Source: Paenibacillus dendritiformis | GTDB taxonomy: Bacteria > Bacillota > Bacilli > Paenibacillales > Paenibacillaceae | Direction: 5' to 3' | Length of the DNA: 37,815 nucleotides | Assembly: GCF_015845845.1 (NCBI RefSeq) | Contig: NZ_LDIG01000175.1 | Location: 1 to 37,815, forward strand | Part shown: positions 1 to 9,819 of the stretch, piece by piece | How positions within the stretch are numbered: position 1 is the first letter of the stretch | Layout of the letters: each line of letters starts with the position of its first letter | Translations under genes and position numbers: made by a program | Notes under the pieces: generated by a model | Databases searched by the model: none | Seen by the model: only the letters and a program-made list of their open reading frames with translations | Told to the model about the DNA's origin: nothing

Positions 1-502
1 TTTTTAGAGCCGGAAACGTTTCTTCGACAAACTGTTGTTGTTTAACAGGGTCTGCAGCGGCAAGCGTATACGTCGGTTTCGTATAGCTCATGCCCATATG
101 TTCCATCATCTTCGAAACGCCGCGCAGCGAATAGGTACATCCATACGTACGCTCAATGTAGTCTGCTATCAGTTGCAACGTCCAATTGAATTTGGCGGTG
201 AATCCAACGTCTGCTGGCACCTGGTTCACAATGACTTGCTTCAATGCGTCCCGCTGTTCTTTCGTCAGGCGTGGGGATCGCCCGGGAGAGAATTGCATGG
301 CCAAGCCCGACAACCCTTCTTTTTCATAGGCGCGGATGTAAAGGCGAATAGTTTTCTCCGAACGACAGATGATCGTGGCAATCTCGCGTACAGACTTGCC
401 CATTAATCGTAAACGTACGGTTTGAAGTCGCTCGTACATGCGGCGATCCTTCGTCGTTCTTATTCGTTCTTCAACTGCAGCCAGCGCTTCCTTGTTATCC
501 AT
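1..502 (-). CDS. IS630-family transposase, N-terminal part (cut by window edge)
   Basis: The minus strand is open from an ATG at 502 to the window edge, about 167 codons. The start reads MDNKEALAAVEERI and is followed by RRMYERLQTVRLRLMGKS, a helix-turn-helix of the kind that opens IS630/Tc1-mariner transposases, then the typical stretch SPGRSPRLTKEQRDAL and a second winged-helix part (FNWTLQLIADYIERTYG). The DDE catalytic domain lies beyond the edge, so activity cannot be judged. A GTG six bases-plus upstream (GTG AAT GAG ATG) is an alternative start. The element borders the AT-rich glycan operon, so it may mark the edge of an exchanged block. A second, broken relative lies at 36720-37051. 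Family assignment is by motif recall and is fairly sure; the exact IS name is not known. Confidence 0.8.
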   Translation of the reverse strand, partial: MDNKEALAAVEERIRTTKDRRMYERLQTVRLRLMGKSVREIATIICRSEKTIRLYIRAYEKEGLSGLAMQFSPGRSPRLTKEQRDALKQVIVNQVPADVGFTAKFNWTLQLIADYIERTYGCTYSLRGVSKMMEHMGMSYTKPTYTLAAADPVKQQQFVEETFPALK

Positions 503-590
503 CTCATTCACCGCCTCATTCAGGGTATTTCTGAATTCGACAATGATGGGACAAAACCCTCCTGTTATGGAAGTTCAATAGTTTATTCTA
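503..590. mobile_element. Probable terminal region of the IS630-type element
   Basis: Upstream of the transposase ATG there is a short stretch ending near a TA-rich border (about 580-590) that is likely the element's terminal inverted repeat region. IS630 elements insert at TA dinucleotides, and several TAs occur here. The matching left end is outside the window, so the boundary cannot be fixed. From 591 to 709 I see only AT-rich sequence downstream of the epimerase gene, with no clear terminator. Confidence 0.3.
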
Positions 591-709
591 TATAGGTAGA
601 CCTAACAGATAATATAAATGAAGTGCTAACATTACACTTACAAATAAGTTGATGAACTTTAGCAATACTCTGTATGTTTTATCCATTCACTCAGTTCTCC
701 CTCAACAAC

Positions 710-1621
710 TCACTCTATTGTCAACATATTTTGAATACCCTCGTTCAAAGAAACCTGTGGCCTCCACATTAATTCTTGCTTAATTTTCGATGTATCCAAG
801 ACATTTTTTTTAACATCTATACTCCGTGGCTCTAAATACTTTATAAAAGCCTTTTTCTTCGTAACCATTGATATTTCTTCAATAATTTCATTTAATGTAT
901 GCCCCTTGCCAGAACCTAAGTTGAACACCTTCTCTTGCCCATAATAATGAAGCAATCTGCATAATGCATCAACCACATCGTTTATATGAATATAGTCTCG
1001 TGTAATTGATCCGTCTCCCCATATATGAATAACTTCTTCATTAATAATTTTTTTCAAGAAAATAGGCACAACTCCCTGCCCTTTTTTCCCTTCTTGTCCT
1101 TTTCCATAAGGATTCGACAGCCTTATTATGGAATAATCAATTCCATACTCATGGTTGTAAAGTTGCAAGTATTTTTCGATGGTCATTTTTTGTATACCAT
1201 AAGAACATATCGGGTTTAGTGGATGTTCTTCAGGGATAATATCAAAAGAGGAATTTCCGTAAACAGTTCCTCCAGAAGATAAGAACACTGTTTTGATTTC
1301 CCTTCCCATACTCACAATATCATCCAGCAATTGAATTGTTGGACATACATTTGTTTTAATATCAAAAATTTTATCTTCATTCGATGTTGAAGGAATCGTA
1401 GTACTAATCAAATGAAAAACAACGTCTATTCCATCAAGGTAAGGCCTAAAATTTTGTGTTTGTACAAAATCGGCTTCAATAAATTCTACATTTTTCATGT
1501 AGAGTTTATTGAAGTTTTTAATACTTCTGTCTATTATTCTTACATTATGGTTTTGTCTAAGCAACTCTGTACATAGATTTGAGCCGATAAAACCATTTCC
1601 ACCTAATACCAGTACATTCAT
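710..1621 (-). CDS. NAD-dependent sugar nucleotide epimerase/dehydratase (GalE-like SDR)
   Basis: This is a 303-residue extended short-chain dehydrogenase. The Rossmann glycine motif GGNGFIGS sits at residues 7-14, an acidic/basic NAD-site strand follows at 28-33, the catalytic Ser region LSSGGTVYG is at 114-122, and the YxxxK pair is Tyr141/Lys145. Length fits UDP-glucose 4-epimerase-type enzymes of polysaccharide loci. The start is supported by an AAGGGG ribosome site upstream. It is the last gene of the AT-rich minus-strand operon, 15 bases after the double glycosyltransferase. It probably makes an activated sugar (4-epimer or deoxy/keto-sugar) for the glycan. The substrate cannot be read from sequence, and a 4-reductase is also possible. 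Confidence 0.85.
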   Translation of the reverse strand: MNVLVLGGNGFIGSNLCTELLRQNHNVRIIDRSIKNFNKLYMKNVEFIEADFVQTQNFRPYLDGIDVVFHLISTTIPSTSNEDKIFDIKTNVCPTIQLLDDIVSMGREIKTVFLSSGGTVYGNSSFDIIPEEHPLNPICSYGIQKMTIEKYLQLYNHEYGIDYSIIRLSNPYGKGQEGKKGQGVVPIFLKKIINEEVIHIWGDGSITRDYIHINDVVDALCRLLHYYGQEKVFNLGSGKGHTLNEIIEEISMVTKKKAFIKYLEPRSIDVKKNVLDTSKIKQELMWRPQVSLNEGIQNMLTIE

Positions 1622-1636
1622 TTACAGTGCCCCTTA

Positions 1637-3835
1637 TTACTTGAACATTTTGTTTAATTTCAATTTCAAAAAGATTTTAATTAATCTATTACCCCACTTA
1701 GAATTGGCTACTCTCATCAGTTCGTATTTAATAGAGTTATTTTGCTGAACATCACTTACCGCTTGCTGCCTATTAGAATATTCAACTGGGGGATGCTCAA
1801 AAGTGGGGTTGTTCCATAAATATCCAGGCCCGTTCGCAACCAATAAGTTATATATTTCCAAACCATGTTCCTTGTATAATTTAGCGTGGTGCAGAGATAA
1901 TTGATCCAATAAATATACAACCATATCTCGATTAAATTGCCTGGACATTGATTCCGGCCTAACCCGATACTGAACCAATGGTTCTGGAATACTAATACCA
2001 GAACATCCATTTTCACACATACCAATCCAACCTTCGTAATCTTCTAATCCATACTCCATAACGGTTCTATTTAATCCAAAGTTAATAAAATCTTGTCTTC
2101 TCACAACAACAAACGCTGTCAACATATTCATTCCAAGGAAATACGGGAATTCCGTATTGAATGTCGGCCAAATTCCTGTACGAGCTCCGAAATATTCTAC
2201 CCAACTGTAGACGAAAGAAATATTCGAGTAGGAATCCAATAAATCAATTGCTTTCTCATAAAAGTTTTGATTTACAAGATCATCCGCATCTAAAAAAGCT
2301 ACATATTCTCCATTAGCATGCATAGCTCCCACATTTCTCGCATTTGCTAATCCACAGTTTTCAATGTTTAGTATGTTGACTTTTGGATTATTCATCTTCA
2401 CTATATCATTTAGCACTTGTTTTGACTTTGCATCTGTCGATCCGTCGTTCACAATGATAATCTCAAAATCTTCATAAGTGATTTTCAGAGCACTATCCAA
2501 GGTTTCGAGAAGATAGTCACCAAGATTGTAGAAAGGAATAATAATTGACAGTAACCCCTTCTTACTTTCAACTTTCTTTATACTTTCCGATTTTAATGGA
2601 ATTGATTGACTAATAGGATATAGTTTTAAATTATCTTTTTTAAGCACTCGACTATAGAATTCATGACGCTTTTGATAATTGGACTCAATATTGCATAAGA
2701 ATTTAATACGTTCATATCCATGTTTTCCGATGATCTGTAATTCCGTGTTTTCTTTCTCTAATAATTCTAATGCCTTTGATTCGAAATCATTTTTTATATC
2801 CCAATCAAAAATATATCCATTCTTTCCGTGTTTAGAGACCATCTCCGCTTGTCCACCACTACTAGATACCAGTACCGGAATGCCTGAATTCATTGAAATG
2901 ATACAATTATATGGGTAATTTTCATATAAGGAAGGAATTACTGCTATTCTTGCCTTTTTTAATTCCTCATTTAACTGACTTGGCTTCACTGAATCCTTAA
3001 AAACTAGCAGTCCCTTTTCTATCCAACGCTCATATTTTTTCTTCAGCCATTCACCTAACTTAACTGCTCTAGGCGAAAAATAAGTATCTCCACCTAATAG
3101 TGTTAGCTTATAATTGTATCCTTGAAGCCATAAATGCTCCATTCCCTGCAATAACTGAACCACGCCTTTACGATACTCAGTCCTTCCTAAATATAACAAA
3201 TCAGTCACGTGTTCATGTTCCGGTTCCCAAATTGGCTGGGAAGCCGTATTAAATGGGAGCGAAATAACTTCTATCTCTTTGTGTGGAATAAATGGTTGAA
3301 TTTTATGTTTGAGAAAATCACTTTGCGTCACAATTCCATCAGCCGCGTTTATACAGAATTTCTCCATTTGACCAATCCAATACGTTGGGAACTCATATCT
3401 TGGTAATTGATTAATACGAGCTAATTCAAAGGTAGGTGTGTGAAGATGTACTACAATTTTAGTTTTTTGCAACCTAGGATCCTTTAAATATTTCCTTTGG
3501 AGCAAATAATACCCAACCGCATTGTAATCCTGCACTTCAATAATATCTGGAGAATTTCCGTCTTTATCGATTAAATCTAACGTTTCTTCTGCATACTGAT
3601 ACGACAATGCTGCCCAGTACCCTAAACATTGATATTGTTCTCCTAACATGTGTTGAAAACGGTATATACGTAAATTTTTACTTGGATATTCGATTGCATA
3701 TTGATGAGAATCCCGAACAATAACCGTTACGTCATGACCTTTTTTTGAAAATGATGCTGCAACTTGCTCGATATACATTGAAATTCCACCCCCAAAATCA
3801 GGTGGATACTCACTAGTTAAATACCATATCTTCAT
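1637..3835 (-). CDS. Bifunctional glycosyltransferase, GT4 fused to GT2
   Basis: The 732-residue protein has two catalytic modules. Residues 1 to about 395 form a GT4 (GT-B fold) enzyme, opening with YLTSEYPPDFGGGISMYIEQ and carrying a nucleotide-sugar region around IPSLYENYPYNCIISMNSG. Residues from about 425 form a GT2 (GT-A fold) enzyme: LLSIIIPFYNLGDYLLETLDSA, the acidic VNDGSTD motif and the metal-binding FLDADD motif. No membrane segments are seen, so it acts at the cytosolic membrane face on lipid-linked glycan. The fusion suggests two consecutive sugar transfers. It follows the coiled-coil GT4 gene by 5 bases. Donor and linkage are not predictable. Confidence 0.88.
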   Translation of the reverse strand: MKIWYLTSEYPPDFGGGISMYIEQVAASFSKKGHDVTVIVRDSHQYAIEYPSKNLRIYRFQHMLGEQYQCLGYWAALSYQYAEETLDLIDKDGNSPDIIEVQDYNAVGYYLLQRKYLKDPRLQKTKIVVHLHTPTFELARINQLPRYEFPTYWIGQMEKFCINAADGIVTQSDFLKHKIQPFIPHKEIEVISLPFNTASQPIWEPEHEHVTDLLYLGRTEYRKGVVQLLQGMEHLWLQGYNYKLTLLGGDTYFSPRAVKLGEWLKKKYERWIEKGLLVFKDSVKPSQLNEELKKARIAVIPSLYENYPYNCIISMNSGIPVLVSSSGGQAEMVSKHGKNGYIFDWDIKNDFESKALELLEKENTELQIIGKHGYERIKFLCNIESNYQKRHEFYSRVLKKDNLKLYPISQSIPLKSESIKKVESKKGLLSIIIPFYNLGDYLLETLDSALKITYEDFEIIIVNDGSTDAKSKQVLNDIVKMNNPKVNILNIENCGLANARNVGAMHANGEYVAFLDADDLVNQNFYEKAIDLLDSYSNISFVYSWVEYFGARTGIWPTFNTEFPYFLGMNMLTAFVVVRRQDFINFGLNRTVMEYGLEDYEGWIGMCENGCSGISIPEPLVQYRVRPESMSRQFNRDMVVYLLDQLSLHHAKLYKEHGLEIYNLLVANGPGYLWNNPTFEHPPVEYSNRQQAVSDVQQNNSIKYELMRVANSKWGNRLIKIFLKLKLNKMFK

Positions 3836-3840
3836 CTTGG

Positions 3841-5574
3841 TTAATATTCTCTCTTTCTTATTATTTGCTTAATTAGAAATTTTCTACTTCGTAACATTTG
3901 TTTCAATTCTTCTATGTTTCTACATTGTTCATCATTTTTATTTGTTAATTCTTGCATAGTCTGATATTGTTCGACATTCTTATTTGTTAGTTCTTCTATC
4001 AGGGTTTGTTTATTCATTAGAGTTAACTTAATATCCTCTAATTCCTGAAGATACTTAGTTATCTTTTCTCTCATGTCACCTATTTGAATTTCATACTCCC
4101 GTTCCGATTCCTTTTTTTGCAAAACGAGTTTTTCCCATTCATTTAATACTCGTATGTTTTCTTGCTCCATATTTTTTATTTGTTCTCTTAATAACTCAAT
4201 GTATTCCTTATTTTTCTCCCATTCTCCAATCAACCGCTTGTTTTCTTCATCTAGTTTCGTATAATCGATTATGTGTTGCTCGGTAACTCTCGAACCTTCT
4301 TTAAATAAATGGTTAATCCGTTCTATACATTCCAGTATTACAATCTCTTGAATCTCTATCGAATGTGCTTTAGGCCCACTCTTGAAGTCGTTAATGATTT
4401 TCTCATAATACTCTATTTGAGCAGGATACAAATGATCTATAGAAAAAAATTTCGACCGTTCTTTAGATAGTTTTGATAACTCATCTCTGTATTGTTCATT
4501 TTTCAACAACCAATTTATTTTATTAGCCAAATCCTTTGAGTCACCATTAATAAAAGATACACCGTACTTGTCCTTTATAATTTCCATTAAAGCAGTGTTA
4601 GTGCTTACAATGACTGGAGATCCCATCCTCATTGCTTCAACACAGACATTACCAAACCCCTCGAATCTCGAAGGAAAGATACTAGCATACGCGTGTCGAT
4701 AATAATTCATCAGTTGTTCCCGTGCCATAGGAGATTTCCATATAAAGCGATGCTTCAGTTGACTTGGAATTAAGTCAAGCATTTCATCTTTCATCATTCT
4801 GTTACTTTTTTGATTTAGTATGTCTCTACCAATAATTACAAAATTAACATCAGTATCATTTTCATTTATAACTTGAAGAGCAGATTTGATAAATATATCG
4901 ATACCCTTGAGCTCTTCCAGCCGACCAACAAATAAAACATACTTATTTTGAAATAACAGTTCTTCACCTAATTCTATTGAGCCTGGTTCTGGCGTATCAA
5001 TCATATTATATACAATATCAATATCATTACGTTTTAAGCGGGCGGAAATTGTATTTCTCATAAAATTACTTATAGAATATATATAATCAACGTTTTTAAT
5101 CACGAAATCTTCTTGCAACGTTAAACGACTCTCCGGTGTAACCAATTGATTAGCTATATTACATTCATAAGTTGGGGCATGCAATTTTACAACAAAAGGG
5201 ATATTCTCAAACTCTCCTCTAACACGCTTATAGAGCAAAGGGTAGAATCCTTCTCCAAAATAGTCCGCAAATTCAACTAGACTAATTTCTTCTTCTTTCG
5301 TCAGCTTCTTTAAGTGATGATAGACACTCATTGAATAAGCTAAAATAAAATCATCTATAATCTTTGATTCTGTTTCTAAATCAATTCCTATAATATTAAT
5401 ACTAGGTTCTTGATAATATTCACTTAAAGCACACTCAACTTGATTACTTTTTGAGGTAATAATAAAAACTTTATTACCATTCTCAACCAATGATTTAGAT
5501 AGATTATGAACATAAACGCCAATGCCCGCCTTTTGGAAAGGATATAATTCGCGGGAGACCAAGCAAATATTCAT
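3841..5574 (-). CDS. GT4 glycosyltransferase with C-terminal coiled coil
   Basis: The 577-residue protein starts with a GT-B/GT4 N-domain (VSRELYPFQKAGIGVYVHNLS) and a GT4 C-domain in which KYVLFVGRLEELKGIDIFIKS and FPSRFEGFGNVCVEAMRMG mark the donor site around residues 215-320. From about residue 400 to 560 it changes to a Glu/Lys/Gln-rich heptad-like helix, ending in a near-duplicated ELTNKNxEQ segment. Such coiled coils in polysaccharide polymerases or terminators can oligomerise the enzyme or measure chain length. The gene starts one base from the preceding methyltransferase stop, so translation is probably coupled. Acceptor and donor are unknown. Confidence 0.87.
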   Translation of the reverse strand: MNICLVSRELYPFQKAGIGVYVHNLSKSLVENGNKVFIITSKSNQVECALSEYYQEPSINIIGIDLETESKIIDDFILAYSMSVYHHLKKLTKEEEISLVEFADYFGEGFYPLLYKRVRGEFENIPFVVKLHAPTYECNIANQLVTPESRLTLQEDFVIKNVDYIYSISNFMRNTISARLKRNDIDIVYNMIDTPEPGSIELGEELLFQNKYVLFVGRLEELKGIDIFIKSALQVINENDTDVNFVIIGRDILNQKSNRMMKDEMLDLIPSQLKHRFIWKSPMAREQLMNYYRHAYASIFPSRFEGFGNVCVEAMRMGSPVIVSTNTALMEIIKDKYGVSFINGDSKDLANKINWLLKNEQYRDELSKLSKERSKFFSIDHLYPAQIEYYEKIINDFKSGPKAHSIEIQEIVILECIERINHLFKEGSRVTEQHIIDYTKLDEENKRLIGEWEKNKEYIELLREQIKNMEQENIRVLNEWEKLVLQKKESEREYEIQIGDMREKITKYLQELEDIKLTLMNKQTLIEELTNKNVEQYQTMQELTNKNDEQCRNIEELKQMLRSRKFLIKQIIRKREY

Positions 5575-5575
5575 A

Positions 5576-6688
5576 TTAATCTACATCCTTTAAGTTAACT
5601 GCAATATCAATTATTTTTTGATTTTTACTGTATAGATCTACTTTCAACACAGCGTTATTATTTGCAATTATTTCTACACAGCCACTCCAGGGATGTGATA
5701 AACATTTTAAGTTTAGAGTATCGCCTATTATTTCGAATTCTATTTCCGCACCATGTTGGCTTGCAATCAAACAAGTTCCTGTTGCCGCATCGCGATCATT
5801 TCTTATCATCCAAGCTCCATCTTTCTTCACCTTTTTTAAATCCAGTGCCGGAATCTCATTTGATGAAATATGGTATATCCAAACTTCGCTACCTTGTGTA
5901 CTCTCATTTAAAGAATTACAAACTCTTATTTTAGTTAAATATCTTTCGCTATTTTTCGAGTTCAATATTTTCAGTTCCCCTTCAAAAAGGATAGATTCCA
6001 ATTGACTCACGCTATCCCTTTTCTTATTTTCCAGAAATAGTAAATACTCATTTGTTGAATCCAACTCGTATTTTGCGTGTTCAATTTCTTTATCTATAGT
6101 GTGTTGATATAATAATTCATTATTTGGAATTCTCTTACTTGATACCAAAACAGTAACATAATCCCTGCCAATGAAGTCCTTAAACACTTTCTTTCTAATA
6201 ATTGAATATTTATCAAAGTCTTCTAATTCCCACTCACTTTTATGCTCTTCATATTCATTCCCATACAAACAATCCTGTTCCCAATCCCCCCCAATAGGTA
6301 TGTTAATCATCACGAAATCCGAAATTTTAAGGGAAATATCTAATAGTTCGTAACCTTCTTCTTTATAAAAATGTTCCAGTACATCCCCGAAAATTATCAG
6401 GTCATATTTTGTGGTGCATGATCTAAAAAAGTCCCTTGCGTCTTGTGCCCAAATTTTTGAATAAAACTCTTTATGGTAATTTTCGATATTTGAAGGAAAA
6501 GCCTCTATTCCCTCGACATGGATATTCCAACTCTCTTTTTCAACCTTCCCATTCCAAACATCCAGAAACTCTCTAGAAATAATTCCCCATCTGCCAAAAC
6601 CAACACCGACGTCTAGTATTGAACTAGGACTAATTCTTCTTATCAAGTCGACACAAAATGATATATTTTGCCAATTTGATGTTCCCAT
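5576..6688 (-). CDS. SAM-dependent methyltransferase of the glycan operon
   Basis: Residues 1 to about 165 form a class I methyltransferase. The SAM-binding motif I is ILDVGVGFGRWG (24-35), the acidic strand that follows carries VEGIEAFPSN, and the later motif is YDLIIFGDVLEHF. Residues from about 230 to 370 form a separate beta-rich module that I do not recognise; it may bind carbohydrate. Position between the exporter ATPase and the coiled-coil glycosyltransferase suggests glycan O-methylation. In exported ABC-type glycans, terminal methylation often stops chain growth and creates the tag recognised by the Wzt C-terminal domain, which fits the long Wzt next door. That role is inferred. Confidence 0.75.
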   Translation of the reverse strand: MGTSNWQNISFCVDLIRRISPSSILDVGVGFGRWGIISREFLDVWNGKVEKESWNIHVEGIEAFPSNIENYHKEFYSKIWAQDARDFFRSCTTKYDLIIFGDVLEHFYKEEGYELLDISLKISDFVMINIPIGGDWEQDCLYGNEYEEHKSEWELEDFDKYSIIRKKVFKDFIGRDYVTVLVSSKRIPNNELLYQHTIDKEIEHAKYELDSTNEYLLFLENKKRDSVSQLESILFEGELKILNSKNSERYLTKIRVCNSLNESTQGSEVWIYHISSNEIPALDLKKVKKDGAWMIRNDRDAATGTCLIASQHGAEIEFEIIGDTLNLKCLSHPWSGCVEIIANNNAVLKVDLYSKNQKIIDIAVNLKDVD

Positions 6689-6702
6689 TCCCCGTCTCCT
6701 TC

Positions 6703-8025
6703 CTAGTCAATTTTGTATTCAATGTCGTAATTCTGATAATACATATACCATACCGGTCTTTGTGGATTATAAACGCTCTTAAAAGAATAACCTAAATCTA
6801 CGTGATCCAAAATGGTTTGATCAGCAACATTCCTTGTATCATTAATAGTAACGCCCACGCTAAATGTCATGTCGTGCTTTAATATATTCGGAGATGTGAA
6901 TTTTACAATCATACTTTGATTTTCTTCAAAGACAGGGAATTTTATTTTTTCCTCATACGTAGTTGTCCCCGTGACATCTATACCATTTTTATCACGTATC
7001 CTAATACAACAATTTAAATTCTCAATAGTTTTAAATGCTTTAAGATGAATTTCTATTATCATTAATTCCCCGAACTCAAAATGATTAGCTATATTACCGT
7101 TTTTATTTTTCATTGTTATTTTTTTGATGCGAACATCGCCTGTACCGTAACGTAAGCTTTCAAAAACAGAATCTTCTCTTGGTGATTCTAATGGTTGGTT
7201 TACTATTTCTTTACTAGTTTCGGTTGATTGATCTTGAAGATTGCGAGATGCATCCGCATTTTTACTCGCAATTTCTTCCTCTTCTGATTTGTAAATTTTT
7301 TTTCTCGTATCCATTAGATATAAATCTGTAACTTCAATGGCACTGCCATCTGCTTTTATGTTTCCGTTCTCAAGATAAATGCATCGGCTACATAAGCTCT
7401 TTATTGCGAAGGTATCGTGACTAACAAAAATAACCGTTGCGCCCTGTTCAATCAATTCTTTCATTTTATTCATACATTTATGCTGAAACCCCATATCTCC
7501 AACTGATAAGGCTTCATCGACAATTAAAATATCAGGATCAATATTTATCGCAACTGAGAATGCTAATCTGGCATACATCCCGCTCGAATACGTCTTTACT
7601 GGTTGGTGTATAAACTCGCCCAAGTCTGCAAATGAAATTATATCCCCAATTTTTGTCTCCATTTCTTTCTTTGATATTCCGACAATTAAGCCATAAGTAT
7701 ATATGTTTTCAATACCTGAATATTCAGGATTAAAACCAGAGCCCAGTTCTAAAATAGCAGATACCCGTCCAAACACTTCAACATTTCCAGAATTGGGTTG
7801 GATAATTCCGGTAATTATTTTTAATAATGTTGATTTACCGGAACCATTTTTCCCGATAATACCGACATTTTCTCCTTTTGAAAGAGTAAAGCTAATATTA
7901 TTAAGTGCAAAAAAGTCTTGATGGTATACTTTCCCGCCTAGACTCAATGCTTCTTTCAGCCTATCTTTGGGCTGACTATACATTCTATAAGTTTTTGATA
8001 CATTATTGACTTTAATAATTTCCAT
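6703..8025 (-). CDS. wzt: ABC exporter ATPase with carbohydrate-binding tail (Wzt-like)
   Basis: The nucleotide-binding domain has Walker A GKNGSGKST (58-66 from this start), signature YSSGMYARLAFS, Walker B ILIVDEAL and a switch His in FVSHD, typical of the TagH/Wzt polysaccharide exporter class. After about residue 245 a linker leads to a C-terminal beta-sandwich (about 280-440) as in Wzt proteins that read the modified glycan end. An in-frame upstream ATG at 8064 would overlap the permease gene. I chose 8025 because GAGGGGG lies 8 bases upstream and the protein then opens MEIIKVNNVSKTY. It pairs with the permease at 8048-8836. Confidence 0.9.
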   Translation of the reverse strand: MEIIKVNNVSKTYRMYSQPKDRLKEALSLGGKVYHQDFFALNNISFTLSKGENVGIIGKNGSGKSTLLKIITGIIQPNSGNVEVFGRVSAILELGSGFNPEYSGIENIYTYGLIVGISKKEMETKIGDIISFADLGEFIHQPVKTYSSGMYARLAFSVAINIDPDILIVDEALSVGDMGFQHKCMNKMKELIEQGATVIFVSHDTFAIKSLCSRCIYLENGNIKADGSAIEVTDLYLMDTRKKIYKSEEEEIASKNADASRNLQDQSTETSKEIVNQPLESPREDSVFESLRYGTGDVRIKKITMKNKNGNIANHFEFGELMIIEIHLKAFKTIENLNCCIRIRDKNGIDVTGTTTYEEKIKFPVFEENQSMIVKFTSPNILKHDMTFSVGVTINDTRNVADQTILDHVDLGYSFKSVYNPQRPVWYMYYQNYDIEYKID

Positions 8026-8047
8026 TCTAGCAGCCCCCTCATCCACT

Positions 8048-8836
8048 TTATAACACATCTGCAAAATGAGGCTTTAATCTACGGAACAAAACCTTGCCAA
8101 CATAGAAGACAACCCCAGTCGTAATCCAAAAGAAAAGAGTACTTAATGGTCTTTCCCAAAACCAAACTTTATATACTAGTGAATCACGATAGCCCTGAAC
8201 AATATAAAATGCAGGATTCAATTTAAAAATTGTAAGTAATTTAGGAGAAAGAATCTCGTAATTCCATACAACAGGTGTTAACCAAAATCCAAATTGTAAA
8301 ACGATAGCTACAATTTGTCCAAAATCTTTAGAGAATGGTACCAATGATGAAGTTAGATAAGAAACACCCAAAGAAAAAACAAATATACTAAACGAATAGT
8401 ATAATATTTGTACACTATATATGGTTACCGGAAGAGATATAGAAAAACATACTACAAATAACAAAACTATAAAAAACAAATGTACAAATAAAGCAACCAT
8501 CAACCGCACTAATGGTAATATGTTAATATTAAACATTACTTTTTTCACCAAGTAGTTATAGTCTACGATACTCATGGTTGCGCCTAGTACAGCATCTGAA
8601 AAAAAGAACCATGGGATAATGCCACAAATAAACCAGATGAGATAAGGGACATTTTCCACTGGTGTTGCTCTAAAACCCACCTCAAACACAAACCAGAATA
8701 TAAGGATGGTTATTAAAGGTTGGATAAATGCCCATAGAGCCCCCAGGTATGAACCAGCATATCTATTTTTGAAATCATTTTTCGCCAAGCTTATAATAGT
8801 ACTCTTATACTGAAAGATCTCTTTAAGAAAGTTCAT
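8048..8836 (-). CDS. wzm: ABC-2 type polysaccharide exporter permease (Wzm-like)
   Basis: This is a 262-residue membrane protein with six hydrophobic segments, opening with the conserved amphipathic ...[27 protein letters not shown] element seen in Wzm/TagG/RfbA permeases. With the ATPase at 6703-8025 it would move a lipid-linked glycan across the membrane in an ATP-dependent way. Its ATG overlaps the thymidylyltransferase stop (ATGA), which indicates coupled translation. A GGAGG site lies close upstream. Confidence 0.9.
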   Translation of the reverse strand: MNFLKEIFQYKSTIISLAKNDFKNRYAGSYLGALWAFIQPLITILIFWFVFEVGFRATPVENVPYLIWFICGIIPWFFFSDAVLGATMSIVDYNYLVKKVMFNINILPLVRLMVALFVHLFFIVLLFVVCFSISLPVTIYSVQILYYSFSIFVFSLGVSYLTSSLVPFSKDFGQIVAIVLQFGFWLTPVVWNYEILSPKLLTIFKLNPAFYIVQGYRDSLVYKVWFWERPLSTLFFWITTGVVFYVGKVLFRRLKPHFADVL

Positions 8837-9720
8837 TGTCCCTCCAAAGTTTCAATCGTCTGACTCACTCCGATTAAGTAACGTCCATAATTTGTTTTTA
8901 ACAAAGGCTCAGCTAGTTTAAGCAATTTGTCGTTAGTAATCCATCCGTTTCTAAATGCTATTTCTTCAATGCATGCAATAAAAGTACCCTGCCTTTTTTG
9001 GACTGCAGCGACAAAATTCGATGCATCCAGCATTGAATCATGTGTTCCTGTATCCAGCCACGCCATCCCTCTACCTAGTAGCTTTACTTTTAAATTATTT
9101 TCTTCCATATAGAGTCTGTTTAAATCTGTAATTTCTAATTCGCCCCTTGCCGAAAACTCCAGCTTTTTCGCTTTTTCAATAACGGAATTATCATAGAAAT
9201 ATAAACCTGGTATTGCATAATGGGATTTTGGAATTTTTGGTTTTTCTTCTAGAGAGACCACTTTTCCATTAGCATCAAATTCAACGACTCCATATGCAGA
9301 TGGATCCTGTACATAATATCCAAAAATACAAGCACCGTTTTGTAGAGCTCCCGCCTCCTTTAAGCAACCAGAAAATCCTTGACCCCAAAAAATATTATCT
9401 CCTAAAACCAATGCAACGTTATCGTCGCCTATAAAATTCTCGCCAATAATAAACGCCTCTGCCAGCCCGTTCGGCGCCTGTTGTACGGCATATTCGAAGT
9501 TCATACCCAAGTCGTTCCCGCTTCCAAGAAGCTCCTCAAAATGCGGTAAATCACGAGGAGTGGAAATGATTAATACATCTCGAATACCAGCTAACATCAA
9601 TACTGAAAGTGGGTAGTAAATCATTGGCTTATCGTATATTGGCGCCATTTGCTTTGATGTTGCCTTGGTGATTGGGTAAAGTCTGGTTCCTGAACCACCT
9701 GCTAGAATTATACCTTTCAT
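8833..9720 (-). CDS. rmlA: Glucose-1-phosphate thymidylyltransferase
   Basis: The enzyme joins glucose-1-phosphate and dTTP to dTDP-glucose, the entry step to dTDP-rhamnose, dTDP-fucose and related sugars. The N-terminal signature [16 protein letters not shown], the [17 protein letters not shown] region and [11 protein letters not shown] are diagnostic of RmlA. From the ATG at 9720 it has 295 residues, the family length. A GTG at 9729 is possible, but GGGAGA is better placed for 9720. It is the first gene of the AT-rich operon. rmlB, rmlC and rmlD are not in the window, so the rest of the dTDP-sugar route must lie elsewhere. Confidence 0.93.
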   Translation of the reverse strand: MKGIILAGGSGTRLYPITKATSKQMAPIYDKPMIYYPLSVLMLAGIRDVLIISTPRDLPHFEELLGSGNDLGMNFEYAVQQAPNGLAEAFIIGENFIGDDNVALVLGDNIFWGQGFSGCLKEAGALQNGACIFGYYVQDPSAYGVVEFDANGKVVSLEEKPKIPKSHYAIPGLYFYDNSVIEKAKKLEFSARGELEITDLNRLYMEENNLKVKLLGRGMAWLDTGTHDSMLDASNFVAAVQKRQGTFIACIEEIAFRNGWITNDKLLKLAEPLLKTNYGRYLIGVSQTIETLEGQ

Positions 9721-9790
9721 TATGGACACTCTCCCATTAATTTTTTCATTTTATTTATTGATCTATTTAATATTACTAATAAGACTTTGA

Positions 9791-9819
9791 TATATAGAGT
9801 TTTCTTATAAACTTGTCTA
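9791..9819 (-). promoter_or_regulatory. Candidate SigA promoter of the glycan operon
   Basis: On the minus strand TAGACA (9814-9819) and TATATA (9791-9796) are separated by exactly 17 bases, about 70 bases upstream of rmlA. The match is good for the -35 box and fair for the -10 box. The surrounding AT richness lowers confidence. Confidence 0.4.

Noticed and set aside
8026-8064. Thirteen extra N-terminal residues on Wzt
   Set aside because: They would overlap the permease gene and lack a ribosome site, while GAGGGGG fits the ATG at 8025.
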